The notes: generated by a model not told the origin, from the sequence alone. Numbered from the stretch's first letter, positions 1-6,824 are shown. The stretch is 6,962 nucleotides of DNA from ZCTH02-B3 sp036563895 (GCA_036563895.1 DATCLN010000218.1:1-6962), one strand, 5' to 3'. Translations and numbers: made by a program.

Positions 1-1352
1 CCCACGGCCAGGCCGGCCAGATAGGCGGCCCCCAGCGCCGTCGTCTCGTGGGTGGTCGGCCGTTCCACGGGCACGCCCAGCATGTCGCTCTGGAACTGCA
101 TGAGGAAATTGTTTTGCGCCGCGCCGCCGTCCACCCGCAGTTTTTCGAGGCGGATGCCGGAATCTTCCTCCATGGCGGCCAGCACGTCCTTCGTCTGGTA
201 TGCGAGCGACTCCAGCGTGGCCCGGATCAGGTGCGCCTTGCCGGTCCCCCGCGTCAGGCCGAAGACCGCCCCGCGCACCCGGCTGTCCCAATACGGCGTC
301 CCCAGCCCGACGAAAGCCGGCACCACGTATACGCCGTCCGTCGACTCCACCTGCCGGGCGTAATCCTCGCTTTCCTTGGCCGACGAGATGATCTGCAGAC
401 CGTCGCGCAGCCACTGGATCGCCGATCCGGCGACGAAGACGCTGCCTTCCAGAGCGTATTCCACCCGGTCCCCGATGCCCCAGGCGATGGTGGTGAGCAG
501 GCCGCGGGCGGATTCCACGGCTTTCGCGCCGGTGTTCATCAGCATGAAGCAGCCCGTGCCGTAGGTGTTCTTCGCCATGCCGGGGGCAAAACAGGCCTGG
601 CCGAACAGGGCCGCCTGCTGGTCGCCCGCCGCCGACGCGATGGGGATCGCCCGTCCCGTGAGATCCTCGGAAGTATGGCCGTACACCTCGGAGGAAGAAC
701 GCACCTCGGGGAGCACGGACGAGGGGATCTCCAGCATGGCGAGCAGTTCTTCGTCCCATTTCAGCTCGTGGATGTTGTAAAGGAGCGTGCGGGAAGCGTT
801 GGTGACGTCCGTGACGTGCCGCTGGCCTCCGGTTAGCTTCCAGATCAGCCAGCTGTCAATGGTGCCGAACCTGAGCCGGCCCGCCGCCGCCTTTTCCCGC
901 GCCCCTTCCGCATGGTCCAGAATCCATTTGATTTTCGTCCCCGAAAAGTAGGGATCGATGGGAAGCCCCGTTCGCCGCCGGACAAGGTCTTCATACCCCT
1001 TGTTTTTCAGGTCCTCGCAGATGTCCTCGGTCTGCCGGGATTGCCACACGACGGCGTTGTAGACGGGCCTGCCCGTTTCCCCGTCCCAGACGACGGCGGT
1101 TTCCCGCTGGTTGGTGACGCCGATGGCGGCGATCTGCTCCGGCGCCGCGCCGTGGGCGCGCATCACATCCCGCATGACCTCCAGCACGGATGCCCAGATC
1201 TCCTCCGGATCGTGTTCCACCCATCCCGGCCGGGGATAGATCTGCCTGAATTCCCTCTGGGCGACGGCTACGGGTTCTCCGCGCCGGTTGAACAGAATCG
1301 CCCGGGAACTGGTCGTGCCCTGGTCCAGGGCCATGATGTAGGTTTCCTTCAT
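1..1352 (-). CDS. glpK: Glycerol kinase GlpK, C-terminus cut by window edge
   Basis: Phosphorylates glycerol with ATP to glycerol-3-phosphate in the cytoplasm, the entry step of glycerol catabolism. The 450 codons visible match FGGY-family glycerol kinases along their whole length. ALDQGTTSSRAILF (residues 8-21) is the N-terminal phosphate-binding loop. NQRET gives Arg83 and Glu84, followed by Trp103, Tyr135 and Asp244, the usual glycerol-contacting set. GDQQAALFGQ lies at 243-252, KNTYGTGCFM at 261-270, VPAFVGLGTPYWD at 344-356 and DGGAAQNNFLMQFQSDM at 408-424. Family members are about 500 aa, so roughly 50 residues lie outside the window. The ATG at 1352-1350 is preceded by a GGAGG Shine-Dalgarno at about 9 nt, which fixes the start. 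The residue aligned with the HPr-phosphorylated histidine of Bacillus/Enterococcus GlpK appears to be Asp230. The gene is divergent from the radical SAM gene; no convincing glpK promoter was found in the gap. Confidence 0.97.
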   Translation of the reverse strand, partial: MKETYIMALDQGTTSSRAILFNRRGEPVAVAQREFRQIYPRPGWVEHDPEEIWASVLEVMRDVMRAHGAAPEQIAAIGVTNQRETAVVWDGETGRPVYNAVVWQSRQTEDICEDLKNKGYEDLVRRRTGLPIDPYFSGTKIKWILDHAEGAREKAAAGRLRFGTIDSWLIWKLTGGQRHVTDVTNASRTLLYNIHELKWDEELLAMLEIPSSVLPEVRSSSEVYGHTSEDLTGRAIPIASAAGDQQAALFGQACFAPGMAKNTYGTGCFMLMNTGAKAVESARGLLTTIAWGIGDRVEYALEGSVFVAGSAIQWLRDGLQIISSAKESEDYARQVESTDGVYVVPAFVGLGTPYWDSRVRGAVFGLTRGTGKAHLIRATLESLAYQTKDVLAAMEEDSGIRLEKLRVDGGAAQNNFLMQFQSDMLGVPVERPTTHETTALGAAYLAGLAV

Positions 1353-1441
1353 GGTGTTCCGCCTCCGTTTCGTGTCGGGTTTTCCTCTTCCATCGGCGCC
1401 CGCTCCGCGGCCGGCAGGACGATTCCCCGGATCGGCGCCGC

Positions 1442-1470
1442 TTTACGTGCGAACATGTGTTTGGTATACT
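1442..1470 (+). promoter_or_regulatory. Sigma-A-type promoter of the radical SAM gene
   Basis: TTTACG (1442-1447, 4/6 to TTGACA), a 17-bp spacer and TATACT (1465-1470, 5/6 to TATAAT), with an extended -10 TG at 1462-1463. The spacing is optimal. Transcription would begin near 1476-1478, leaving a leader of about 40 nt before the ATG at 1518. This placement also rules out the in-frame ATG at 1473, which would lie upstream of the transcript start. The spacer is filled by a LexA-box-like sequence. Confidence 0.75.
1450..1463. promoter_or_regulatory. LexA (DinR) SOS box operator
   Basis: CGAACATGTGTTTG matches 12 of 14 positions of the Bacillus subtilis LexA/DinR consensus CGAACATATGTTCG. The left half-site CGAAC is perfect and the right half GTT..G is nearly so. 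The box lies exactly between the -35 and -10 hexamers of the plus-strand promoter, where bound LexA would block RNA polymerase. Known: this motif controls the SOS regulon in Gram-positive bacteria. Inferred: the radical SAM gene is repressed by LexA and induced on DNA damage. The operator is over 95 bp from the glpK start, so effects on glpK are less likely. Confidence 0.75.
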
Positions 1471-1492
1471 GGATGAAAACAAAAACGCGCAT

Positions 1493-1508
1493 TCCGCCGG
1501 GAGGCGGA
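1493..1508 (+). promoter_or_regulatory. Leader hairpin over the Shine-Dalgarno of the radical SAM gene
   Basis: TCCGCC, loop GGGA, GGCGGA forms a 6-bp stem in the leader. The only Shine-Dalgarno candidate, GGGAGG at 1499-1504, spans the loop and the 3' arm of this stem. Its distance to the ATG (13 nt) is longer than usual. The structure could lower translation initiation or simply reflect the GC-rich context; no alternating structure is evident. Confidence 0.4.
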
Positions 1509-1517
1509 TCCGAACAT

Positions 1518-2498
1518 ATGAAGCGGATCACGAGACCCATCGCCGCCAAGACGATCCTGAATCCGGTCCGCGCACCCTCCATGCCGTTCCGCTGGTCCAT
1601 CAATCCGTACCGCGGCTGCCAGCACGGCTGCAGCTTCTGCTACGCGCGCAGCACGCATCTTTTTCTCGACCAGCCGGCGGACGACACGTTCCAGCGCCAT
1701 ATTTTCTGGAAGGCGGGAGCGCCAGACATTCTGCGCGGGCAGCTGGAGCGCCTGGCGCGGCTCGGAAAGCTCCCCGATCATGTGGCGATCGGCACGGCCA
1801 CGGACCCCTACCAGCCCCTCGAAGCCGAAGCGAGGCTCACCAGAGGGTGCCTTGAGGTGCTGGCGGAGTTCGGCGTGCCGTTCAGCGTGACGACGCGCTC
1901 CCCGCTGGTGCTGCGCGATCTGGACATCCTGCGCGCGGCGCCGGCGAAGGCGGTCAACATCAGCCTGCACACCCTGGATACGGAAATCTGGCGCCGGTTT
2001 GAACCCGCCAGCCCTCCGCCGCGGCGGCGGCTGGAAGCCGCCGGCCGGCTCGCCGAAGCCGGCGTCCCGGTCAACGTCTTCGTGGCGCCGGTGCTGCCGT
2101 ATCTCACCGATTCCGCCGAGGCGGCGGCGGAGCTGGCCGAAGCCTGCCGGGAGCGGGGCGTGCGCGGGGTGATGGTGGATGTCCTGGAGCTGGCCGCGCC
2201 GGAAGTCAAGGTCTGGTTCTTTTCCGTGCTGCGCCGGCATTATCCCGAATTGGCGCCCCTGTACGGGCGCCTGTACCACCGCAGCTCCCGCCCGCCGGAG
2301 TCCTACCGGGGCCCCGTCCGGCGCCGGATGGAAGCGGAATTCGCGAAGCGCGGACTGCTCAAGTCGGACGGTGCCCCGCGGTCGCAGTCCGGCGGGGCGG
2401 AACGCCTTCGGGACCCGGCGTGCGGTCCGGACGCGGCCCCCGTTTCCGCCTGCGAACCTCTGGCGGCCTGCGCGCCGCTTCAGCTTACGCTGTTCTGA
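1518..2498 (+). CDS. SPL / Rv2578c-like radical SAM protein with C-terminal clamp-binding motif
   Basis: A 326-aa radical SAM protein of the COG1533 (SplB-related) / Rv2578c-like type. RGCQHGCSFCYAR (residues 32-44) supplies the CX3CX2C cysteines Cys34, Cys38 and Cys41 for the 4Fe-4S cluster, preceded by the family-typical SINPY. IGTATDPYQPLEAEARLTRG (91-110) is the hallmark segment of the spore photoproduct lyase-like group. The C-terminal region around HYPELAPLYGRLY (241-253) also fits. Residues about 283-321 form a low-complexity Ala/Gly/Pro/Ser-rich tail, and the protein ends in QLTLF (322-326), which fits the sliding-clamp-binding consensus QLxLF. The ATG at 1518 is chosen because the promoter and ribosome site lie directly upstream. 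The open frame continues upstream to 912 only as an artefact opposite glpK. The substrate is unknown; relation to spore photoproduct lyase and the SOS box point to DNA repair, but this is inference. Whether it carries the lyase catalytic Cys and Tyr residues cannot be judged without an alignment. Confidence 0.92.
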   Translation: MKRITRPIAAKTILNPVRAPSMPFRWSINPYRGCQHGCSFCYARSTHLFLDQPADDTFQRHIFWKAGAPDILRGQLERLARLGKLPDHVAIGTATDPYQPLEAEARLTRGCLEVLAEFGVPFSVTTRSPLVLRDLDILRAAPAKAVNISLHTLDTEIWRRFEPASPPPRRRLEAAGRLAEAGVPVNVFVAPVLPYLTDSAEAAAELAEACRERGVRGVMVDVLELAAPEVKVWFFSVLRRHYPELAPLYGRLYHRSSRPPESYRGPVRRRMEAEFAKRGLLKSDGAPRSQSGGAERLRDPACGPDAAPVSACEPLAACAPLQLTLF

Positions 2499-2528
2499 AC
2501 GCCGGCCCCGCGGCAGCGCGCGAACGGC

Positions 2529-3347
2529 TCAACCGGCCGGCTGCCCGGCCGCCTCGTAAAACCTCCCCAGCTCCACAAGGGCCGTGCCCAGCCGTTCCTC
2601 CTCCGGCACCACGACGCGCCGGACGCCGGCGTCGCGCAGGGCTTCCTCCGTCACTTTGCCCACCGCCACGGCCACTGTCGGCCCGTCAAAGGCCCGCAGC
2701 GCCTCCTTCCGCCCCGTCGCGGCGGCGCGGGCCTCTAGGTTGCGCACCTGCACGGCGCTGGTGAACACCACCGCGTCCGGCTTTCCTTGCGCCAGAAGCG
2801 CCAGCAGTTCGTCCACCGGCCCCGGATCCGGTTCCACGTACAGATACGGAAGCAGCTCGATGCAGACGGCGCCCGCTTCCCGCAGCTTCCTGAGCAGGGG
2901 CGCCGCCGGGTCGCCGTACAGCTGGACGGCGACGCGTTTGCCCGCAAGGGGCCCGCGTGCCGCAAGCTCCCGGAACAGTCCGGCCGTCGTGCCGTCGTCG
3001 TCCCGCACCTCGGGCGCAAGGCCCAGCTTGCGCAGCGCGTTCACCGTCTTGTACCCCCGCGCGGCGATGGGCGTGGTTCTCATCAGCTCCAGCAGGCGCT
3101 CCCTGCAGCCCGCCGCCTCCGCCTTTTCCAGCAGCGTCTCCGTGCCAAATCCGGTGGTGAGCACAAGCCAGTCCACGGGCGCGGCGAACAGTTCCTGCAA
3201 GCGTTCCGCCATCGCTTCGTCATCCGCCTTCACGATTCCCTGAGCCGGGAATACCAAGGGACTGCCGCCCATTTTCCGCACGATATTGGCGAATTCGTCG
3301 GCCATGCGCGCCCCCGTGACCGCCACCGTGCGACCCGACAGCTTCAC
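2529..3347 (-). CDS. Uroporphyrinogen-III synthase (HemD family), stand-alone
   Basis: 272 aa, resembling the HemD family, which cyclises hydroxymethylbilane to uroporphyrinogen III with D-ring inversion, the branch point to haem, sirohaem and cobalamin. The two alternating alpha/beta halves are visible. The N-terminal half has GRTVAVTGARMADEFANIV (5-23) and WLVLTTGFGTETLLEKAE (60-77). The second half has KRVAVQLYGDPAAPLL (137-152), DAVVFTSAVQVRNLE (191-205) and VAVGKVTEEALRDAG (228-241). The start is a GTG (3347-3345) preceded by AAAGGAG at about 9 nt. No hemA, hemC, hemB or hemL neighbour is present, so it may be a second copy or a sirohaem/B12-linked paralogue rather than the main hemD; for that reason no symbol is given. 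It converges on the radical SAM gene with 30 bp between the stop codons. Confidence 0.87.
   Translation of the reverse strand: MKLSGRTVAVTGARMADEFANIVRKMGGSPLVFPAQGIVKADDEAMAERLQELFAAPVDWLVLTTGFGTETLLEKAEAAGCRERLLELMRTTPIAARGYKTVNALRKLGLAPEVRDDDGTTAGLFRELAARGPLAGKRVAVQLYGDPAAPLLRKLREAGAVCIELLPYLYVEPDPGPVDELLALLAQGKPDAVVFTSAVQVRNLEARAAATGRKEALRAFDGPTVAVAVGKVTEEALRDAGVRRVVVPEEERLGTALVELGRFYEAAGQPAG
2534..2551. other. GC-rich hairpin near the convergent gene ends
   Basis: CGGCCGG, loop CTGC, CCGGCCG makes a perfect 7-bp stem, 35 nt beyond the radical SAM stop and inside the last codons of the synthase gene. No T-run follows on either strand, so it is not a canonical intrinsic terminator, although it may slow transcription between the convergent genes. 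The whole region is GC-rich and chance palindromes are common. Confidence 0.3.
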
Positions 3348-3416
3348 CCGCGGACACTCCTTTCCCGCCGGTCCGCGCGGGCGGACACGTCCTCCCGCCG
3401 GCGCGCCCGGCCGCTT

Positions 3417-3455
3417 TTTATCCTTACAATACCCTCCCGGTCAAGCGGATGACAA
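3417..3455 (-). promoter_or_regulatory. Probable promoter(s) of the uroporphyrinogen-III synthase gene
   Basis: Two overlapping candidates lie on the minus strand in the 128-bp gap after the RND gene. One is TTGTCA (3455-3450), 18 bp, TATTGT (3431-3426). The other is TTGACC (3444-3439), 16 bp, GATAAA (3422-3417). Both would give a leader of about 60-75 nt before the GTG at 3347. This, with the lack of overlap with the RND gene, suggests the synthase is transcribed on its own. A 6-bp hairpin at 3469-3486 spans the RND stop codon but has no T-run, so read-through from the pump gene is possible. Confidence 0.5.
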
Positions 3456-3475
3456 GCGAATTTCCGCCCGGCGGT

Positions 3476-6400
3476 TCATTCCGCCGACCCAAGCGCCCAC
3501 CGGCGCAGTTTCATGAGCGTTTCGTACACGATCGGCACGATCACCAGCGTGAGCAGCGTGGAGCTGATCAACCCGCCGATGACGGTGATGCCGAGCCCGA
3601 AGGAGATGATGCCCGCCCCTTCCAGACCGAACACCAAGGGCAAGAGCGCGCCGACGGTGGCCAGGGCGGTCATCAGGATCGGCCGCAGGCGGGTGCCGGC
3701 CGCCTCCAGCAGGGCTTCCCGCGTGGACAGCCCTTCCTTCTCCATGCGGATGACCCGGTCCACCAGCACGATGGCGTTGGTGACCACGATGCCGATCAGC
3801 ATGAGGGCGCCCATCATCGCCGACACGTTCAACGGCTCGCCGGCGATCCACAAGGCCGCGACGCCGCCGATGACGGCAAACGGCAGCGAGAACATGATGG
3901 CAAACGGCGCCAGGGCTCCCCCGAAGGTCAGCACCAGCACAAGGTAGACGATGGCCACCGCCGCCGCCATGGCCAGCCGGAGCTGGGAAAACGTCTCGTC
4001 GATTTGCTCGGACACGCCGCCGGCCTTGATTTCCACTGAAGCCGGCTTTTCCACCCGCTCCGCTTTCCGCAGGAACGCGTCGGACACGCCGCCGACGTCC
4101 TTGGCCGTGATTTCGCCGCTCACCGTCACCACGGTGCGCCCGTTCTCGCGGGTGATGGTGTCCGGAGACGTGCCCTGCACCACTTCGGCCACTTCACCGA
4201 TGGGCACTTTCACGCCCAGCGGCGACTCGAGGGTCGTATTCCGGATGTCGTCCGCCGAACGGAACTCGGCCTGAGGCACTTCGACGTACACATTGTAGAC
4301 GTCCCCGTCGACGGACACCTTCGCCAGCACCGGACGCTCCCGCACCGGCGTCAGCGCCATGGCGATCTGGCCGGGCGTAAGGCCGTACCTGGCCAGCTTG
4401 GCCTGATCCGCGGCGATGGTGTATTGTTCGTAGGTTTTCGTGATGCTTGTCTCCACCCGCTCGAAATTGCCGTCCTCCCGCATGAGTTCGGCGATCCGTT
4501 CGGCCACCGGGCGGATTTCCTCCAGGCTGTCGCCGTAGACGCCGATGCTGAATGTCCTGCTGCCAAAGCCGCCGTGCGCCGACACAAACACGTCCGCCCA
4601 TTCCCCTTCCGGCACGGCCTCACGCAGCCGCTCCAGCAGCGCTTCCTTTTTCGCCTCGAAATCTTCGGTGTCGTTGCGGTACTTCAGGAAAAATAATCCC
4701 GACCGGGAAGGCCCGGGCTGCAGCGGATTTTCCCCGCCGACCGAGTATTGCATGTCCAGCAGGTCCGGATCCCGCGCCTCCAGGATCGCCTTCTCAGCCG
4801 CGAGGGCCCGTTCGGCCACGATCTCCACCGTGGCGCCCGGCTCGGGCGTATAGGCGATGATGGCGTATTTCTGATCTTCCTCCGGCAGGAAGCTGACGCC
4901 GACCACGCGGAACGCCAGAAGCGCGACGCTGCCGAGAAACAGCGCCGTGGCCATGAGGAAGGTGACCAGCTTGTGGCGCAACGACCAGTCCAGCACCCGC
5001 CGGTAGACGGCGGCCATCCCGCGCGGCCGCGACGCGTCGTGCAGGCGGCTTTCCTTGACGCCGCGGCGGAAGAGCAGATGCCCCAAAGCCGGCACGACGG
5101 TGACAGCCACGAGCAGCGACGCCAGCAGCGCGAACACGATGGTCAGCGCGAACGGCATGAACAGCTCGCCCACCATGCCGGTGACGAGCCCGAGGGGCAG
5201 GAACACGGCGACGGTGACGATGGTGGACGACAGGATCGGCTTGAACATCTCCCGCGTCGATTCCAGCACGAGTTCCTTGCCCTTCAGCTTTTCGCCCTTC
5301 AGCGTCATGCGGCGGTACGTGTTTTCGATGACCACGATGGAATCGTCGACGACGCGCCCGATGGCCACCGTCATCGCGCCGAGGGTCATGATGTTGAGGG
5401 TGATGTCGAACCGGTCCAGGAGCAGGAGCGCGACGACCAGCGACAGCGGAATGGACACGACGGCGATGAGGGTGCTGCGGATGTTCCGCAGGAACAGCAG
5501 GATGACCAGGGCCGCAAACACGGCGCCGTACATCGCCTTGTCCAGCATGGTCCGCACGGAGTTGTCGATCAGCTCGCCCTGGTCCTGCATGACGATGAGC
5601 TCGAGACCTTCCAGCTCCTGAACGAACCGCTCGACTTCCGCCTTGACGGCGTTCACCACCTGCACGGTGTTGGCGTCGTTGTCCTTGACGATGTGGATGC
5701 CGATGGATTCCTGTCCGTTGGTGCGGGAAATGGATTCGACGTAACCGACCGTTTCGATGGAGGCGATGTCGTCCAGCTTCACCGTCGGAAGGCCGGCGGC
5801 CGGCAGGCCGAACCCGGCGGACGCATCCGGCATCCTCCCGGCCTCAAGGGCCGCGCCCGCTCCGGACGCATCCATTCCGGGCATATCCGTCCCGGGCGGA
5901 CCCGCGTCCGCCCCTCTGAAGGCGGCGCCCGCTCCGGCTTGTCCCGCCGCGGCACCGCCGCCCGGCACCAGCGGAATTTCCAGATTCTTCAGCTCTTCAA
6001 GGGTCGTCACCCCGCCGTCCACCACCACCGCCTTTTCAATGCCGTCGATAGTGAACAGGCCAAGCGGGGCTTTCAGCGTCGAAGCCTGGACGAACGCCTC
6101 CACGGTATCCCGGCTCAGGCCGAGCTCCGCCATTTTGGCTTCGTCGTAACGGAGGCGCACTTCCTTGACATGCTGCCCGGAGACCTGCACCGAAGCGACG
6201 CCCTCGATGCCCTCCAGGGCGGGCCGGATCGCCTCCTCGACCAGCCGGGTCAGCTCCTCCATGCTCATGCCGTCGGCGGACGCGCTGAGGGAAATGACCG
6301 GGATCGAGTTGAAGGAAAACCGCGCGATCCGGGGCTCCTCCGCTTCTTCCGGAAGCCGCACGTCGGAGATGGCTTCGCGGACCTCGTTGGTCGCCCGGTC

Positions 6401-6706
6401 CATGTCCGTCCCGTAATCAAATTCGATGATCAGGTTGGAGGCGTTTTCCATCGAGGTGGACATGATGTTCTCGACGGACCGCACGCTCTTCAGCCGCTGC
6501 TCCAGCGGCGCCGTCACCCGTTCCACCACGGTTTCCGGGGACGCGCCGGGATAGACGGTCGTGACCGAAAGGTACGGCAGCGAAATGTCCGGAATGCTCT
6601 CCCGCTTCATGTTCAGACCGGAATAGATGCCCGCCGCCGCCACGATCAGCGTCATCAGCAGCAGGGCGAATTTGTTGTCCAGCGAAAAACGGATGACCGA
6701 ACGCAT
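3476..6706 (-). CDS. RND efflux transporter permease, HAE1 type, SwrC/YerP-like
   Basis: A 1076-aa proton-driven RND transporter of the cytoplasmic membrane. Similarity to Bacillus SwrC (YerP; surfactin export/tolerance) is clear at the N-terminus, with NKFALLLMTLIVAAAGIYSG (11-30), RESIPDISLPYLSVTTVYPG (35-54) and VEN.MSTSMENAS. Topology is the usual 12 helices: TM1 about 13-33, a large outer domain to about 390, TM2-6 about 391-545, TM7 about 577-600, a second outer domain to about 905, and TM8-12 about 908-1062. The TM4 motif GRVVDDSIVVIEN contains Asp454 and Asp455, matching AcrB Asp407/Asp408. RLRPILMT gives Arg1006 and Thr1013, matching Arg971/Thr978. The AcrB Lys940 position is Thr976 (VVTNAIVLVD). 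Residues 248-305 are an unusual Gly/Ala/Pro/Asp/Met-rich insert. The start is the ATG at 6706-6704 with GGAGAGG 7 nt upstream. The frame stays open to 6925, but that part is leader and intron RNA. No membrane-fusion partner lies downstream. The substrate is unknown. Confidence 0.95.
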   Translation of the reverse strand: MRSVIRFSLDNKFALLLMTLIVAAAGIYSGLNMKRESIPDISLPYLSVTTVYPGASPETVVERVTAPLEQRLKSVRSVENIMSTSMENASNLIIEFDYGTDMDRATNEVREAISDVRLPEEAEEPRIARFSFNSIPVISLSASADGMSMEELTRLVEEAIRPALEGIEGVASVQVSGQHVKEVRLRYDEAKMAELGLSRDTVEAFVQASTLKAPLGLFTIDGIEKAVVVDGGVTTLEELKNLEIPLVPGGGAAAGQAGAGAAFRGADAGPPGTDMPGMDASGAGAALEAGRMPDASAGFGLPAAGLPTVKLDDIASIETVGYVESISRTNGQESIGIHIVKDNDANTVQVVNAVKAEVERFVQELEGLELIVMQDQGELIDNSVRTMLDKAMYGAVFAALVILLFLRNIRSTLIAVVSIPLSLVVALLLLDRFDITLNIMTLGAMTVAIGRVVDDSIVVIENTYRRMTLKGEKLKGKELVLESTREMFKPILSSTIVTVAVFLPLGLVTGMVGELFMPFALTIVFALLASLLVAVTVVPALGHLLFRRGVKESRLHDASRPRGMAAVYRRVLDWSLRHKLVTFLMATALFLGSVALLAFRVVGVSFLPEEDQKYAIIAYTPEPGATVEIVAERALAAEKAILEARDPDLLDMQYSVGGENPLQPGPSRSGLFFLKYRNDTEDFEAKKEALLERLREAVPEGEWADVFVSAHGGFGSRTFSIGVYGDSLEEIRPVAERIAELMREDGNFERVETSITKTYEQYTIAADQAKLARYGLTPGQIAMALTPVRERPVLAKVSVDGDVYNVYVEVPQAEFRSADDIRNTTLESPLGVKVPIGEVAEVVQGTSPDTITRENGRTVVTVSGEITAKDVGGVSDAFLRKAERVEKPASVEIKAGGVSEQIDETFSQLRLAMAAAVAIVYLVLVLTFGGALAPFAIMFSLPFAVIGGVAALWIAGEPLNVSAMMGALMLIGIVVTNAIVLVDRVIRMEKEGLSTREALLEAAGTRLRPILMTALATVGALLPLVFGLEGAGIISFGLGITVIGGLISSTLLTLVIVPIVYETLMKLRRWALGSAE
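5792..5965 (-). repeat. Low-complexity insert within the RND permease (58 codons)
   Basis: Encodes residues 248-305 of the RND protein, rich in Gly, Ala, Pro, Asp and Met, between EELKNLEIPLV and the conserved PTVKLDDIASIE strand of the first outer domain. It contains short in-frame DNA repeats. The 13-mer GCGCCCGCTCCGG occurs at 5853-5865 and 5925-5937 (72 nt apart), and GGACGCATCC at 5819-5828 and 5864-5873 (45 nt apart). At protein level DASGAG (279-284) and DASAGF (294-299) recur. The pattern suggests growth by slippage or small duplications. Confidence 0.7.
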
Positions 6707-6824
6707 GAGGTTTCCTCTCCACCCTTTTCTTGGCGCTGCAAACTGTACACAAGCAATATGATACAAAACCTGCTCCCAAAAGGCACGCGGATCGATGGGA
6801 CCTGACCGGAACAAGGCGCACAAA
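6707..6824 (-). promoter_or_regulatory. Leader region between intron 3' end and RND start
   Basis: 118 bp, AT-richer than its surroundings near 6740-6780. It carries the RND ribosome site (GGAGAGG, 7 nt before the ATG). The best -10 candidate is TATCAT (minus strand, 6763-6758), but no good -35 lies 16-18 bp upstream. Around it are partial repeats TTGTAT and TTGTGT plus TGTACA (6743-6748), which might be an operator for a local regulator. No gene is visible. It would form the start of the 3' exon of the group II intron. Confidence 0.4.

Noticed and set aside
48..836. Plus-strand open frame opposite glpK
   Set aside because: Antisense shadow; the minus strand encodes unmistakable glycerol kinase with all active-site motifs.
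1353..1440. CcpA (cre) site or promoter for glpK in the divergent gap
   Set aside because: No stretch resembling the cre consensus and no -35/-10 pair of acceptable quality was found on the minus strand.
912..1517. In-frame upstream extension of the radical SAM frame, including ATGs at 912 and 1473
   Set aside because: Most of it lies antisense to glpK. The ATG at 1473 lies upstream of the predicted transcript start and has no ribosome site. Homology begins after 1518.
3469..3486. Hairpin CGGCGG-TTCATT-CCGCCG over the RND stop codon as terminator
   Set aside because: Only 6 bp and no T-run follows on the minus strand; promoter candidates for the next gene lie just downstream.
4748..6805. 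Long open frame on the plus strand (685 codons) opposite the RND gene
   Set aside because: Composition is rich in His, Arg, Gly and Asp with no family resemblance; it is the antisense shadow of a high-GC gene whose product is clearly an RND permease.
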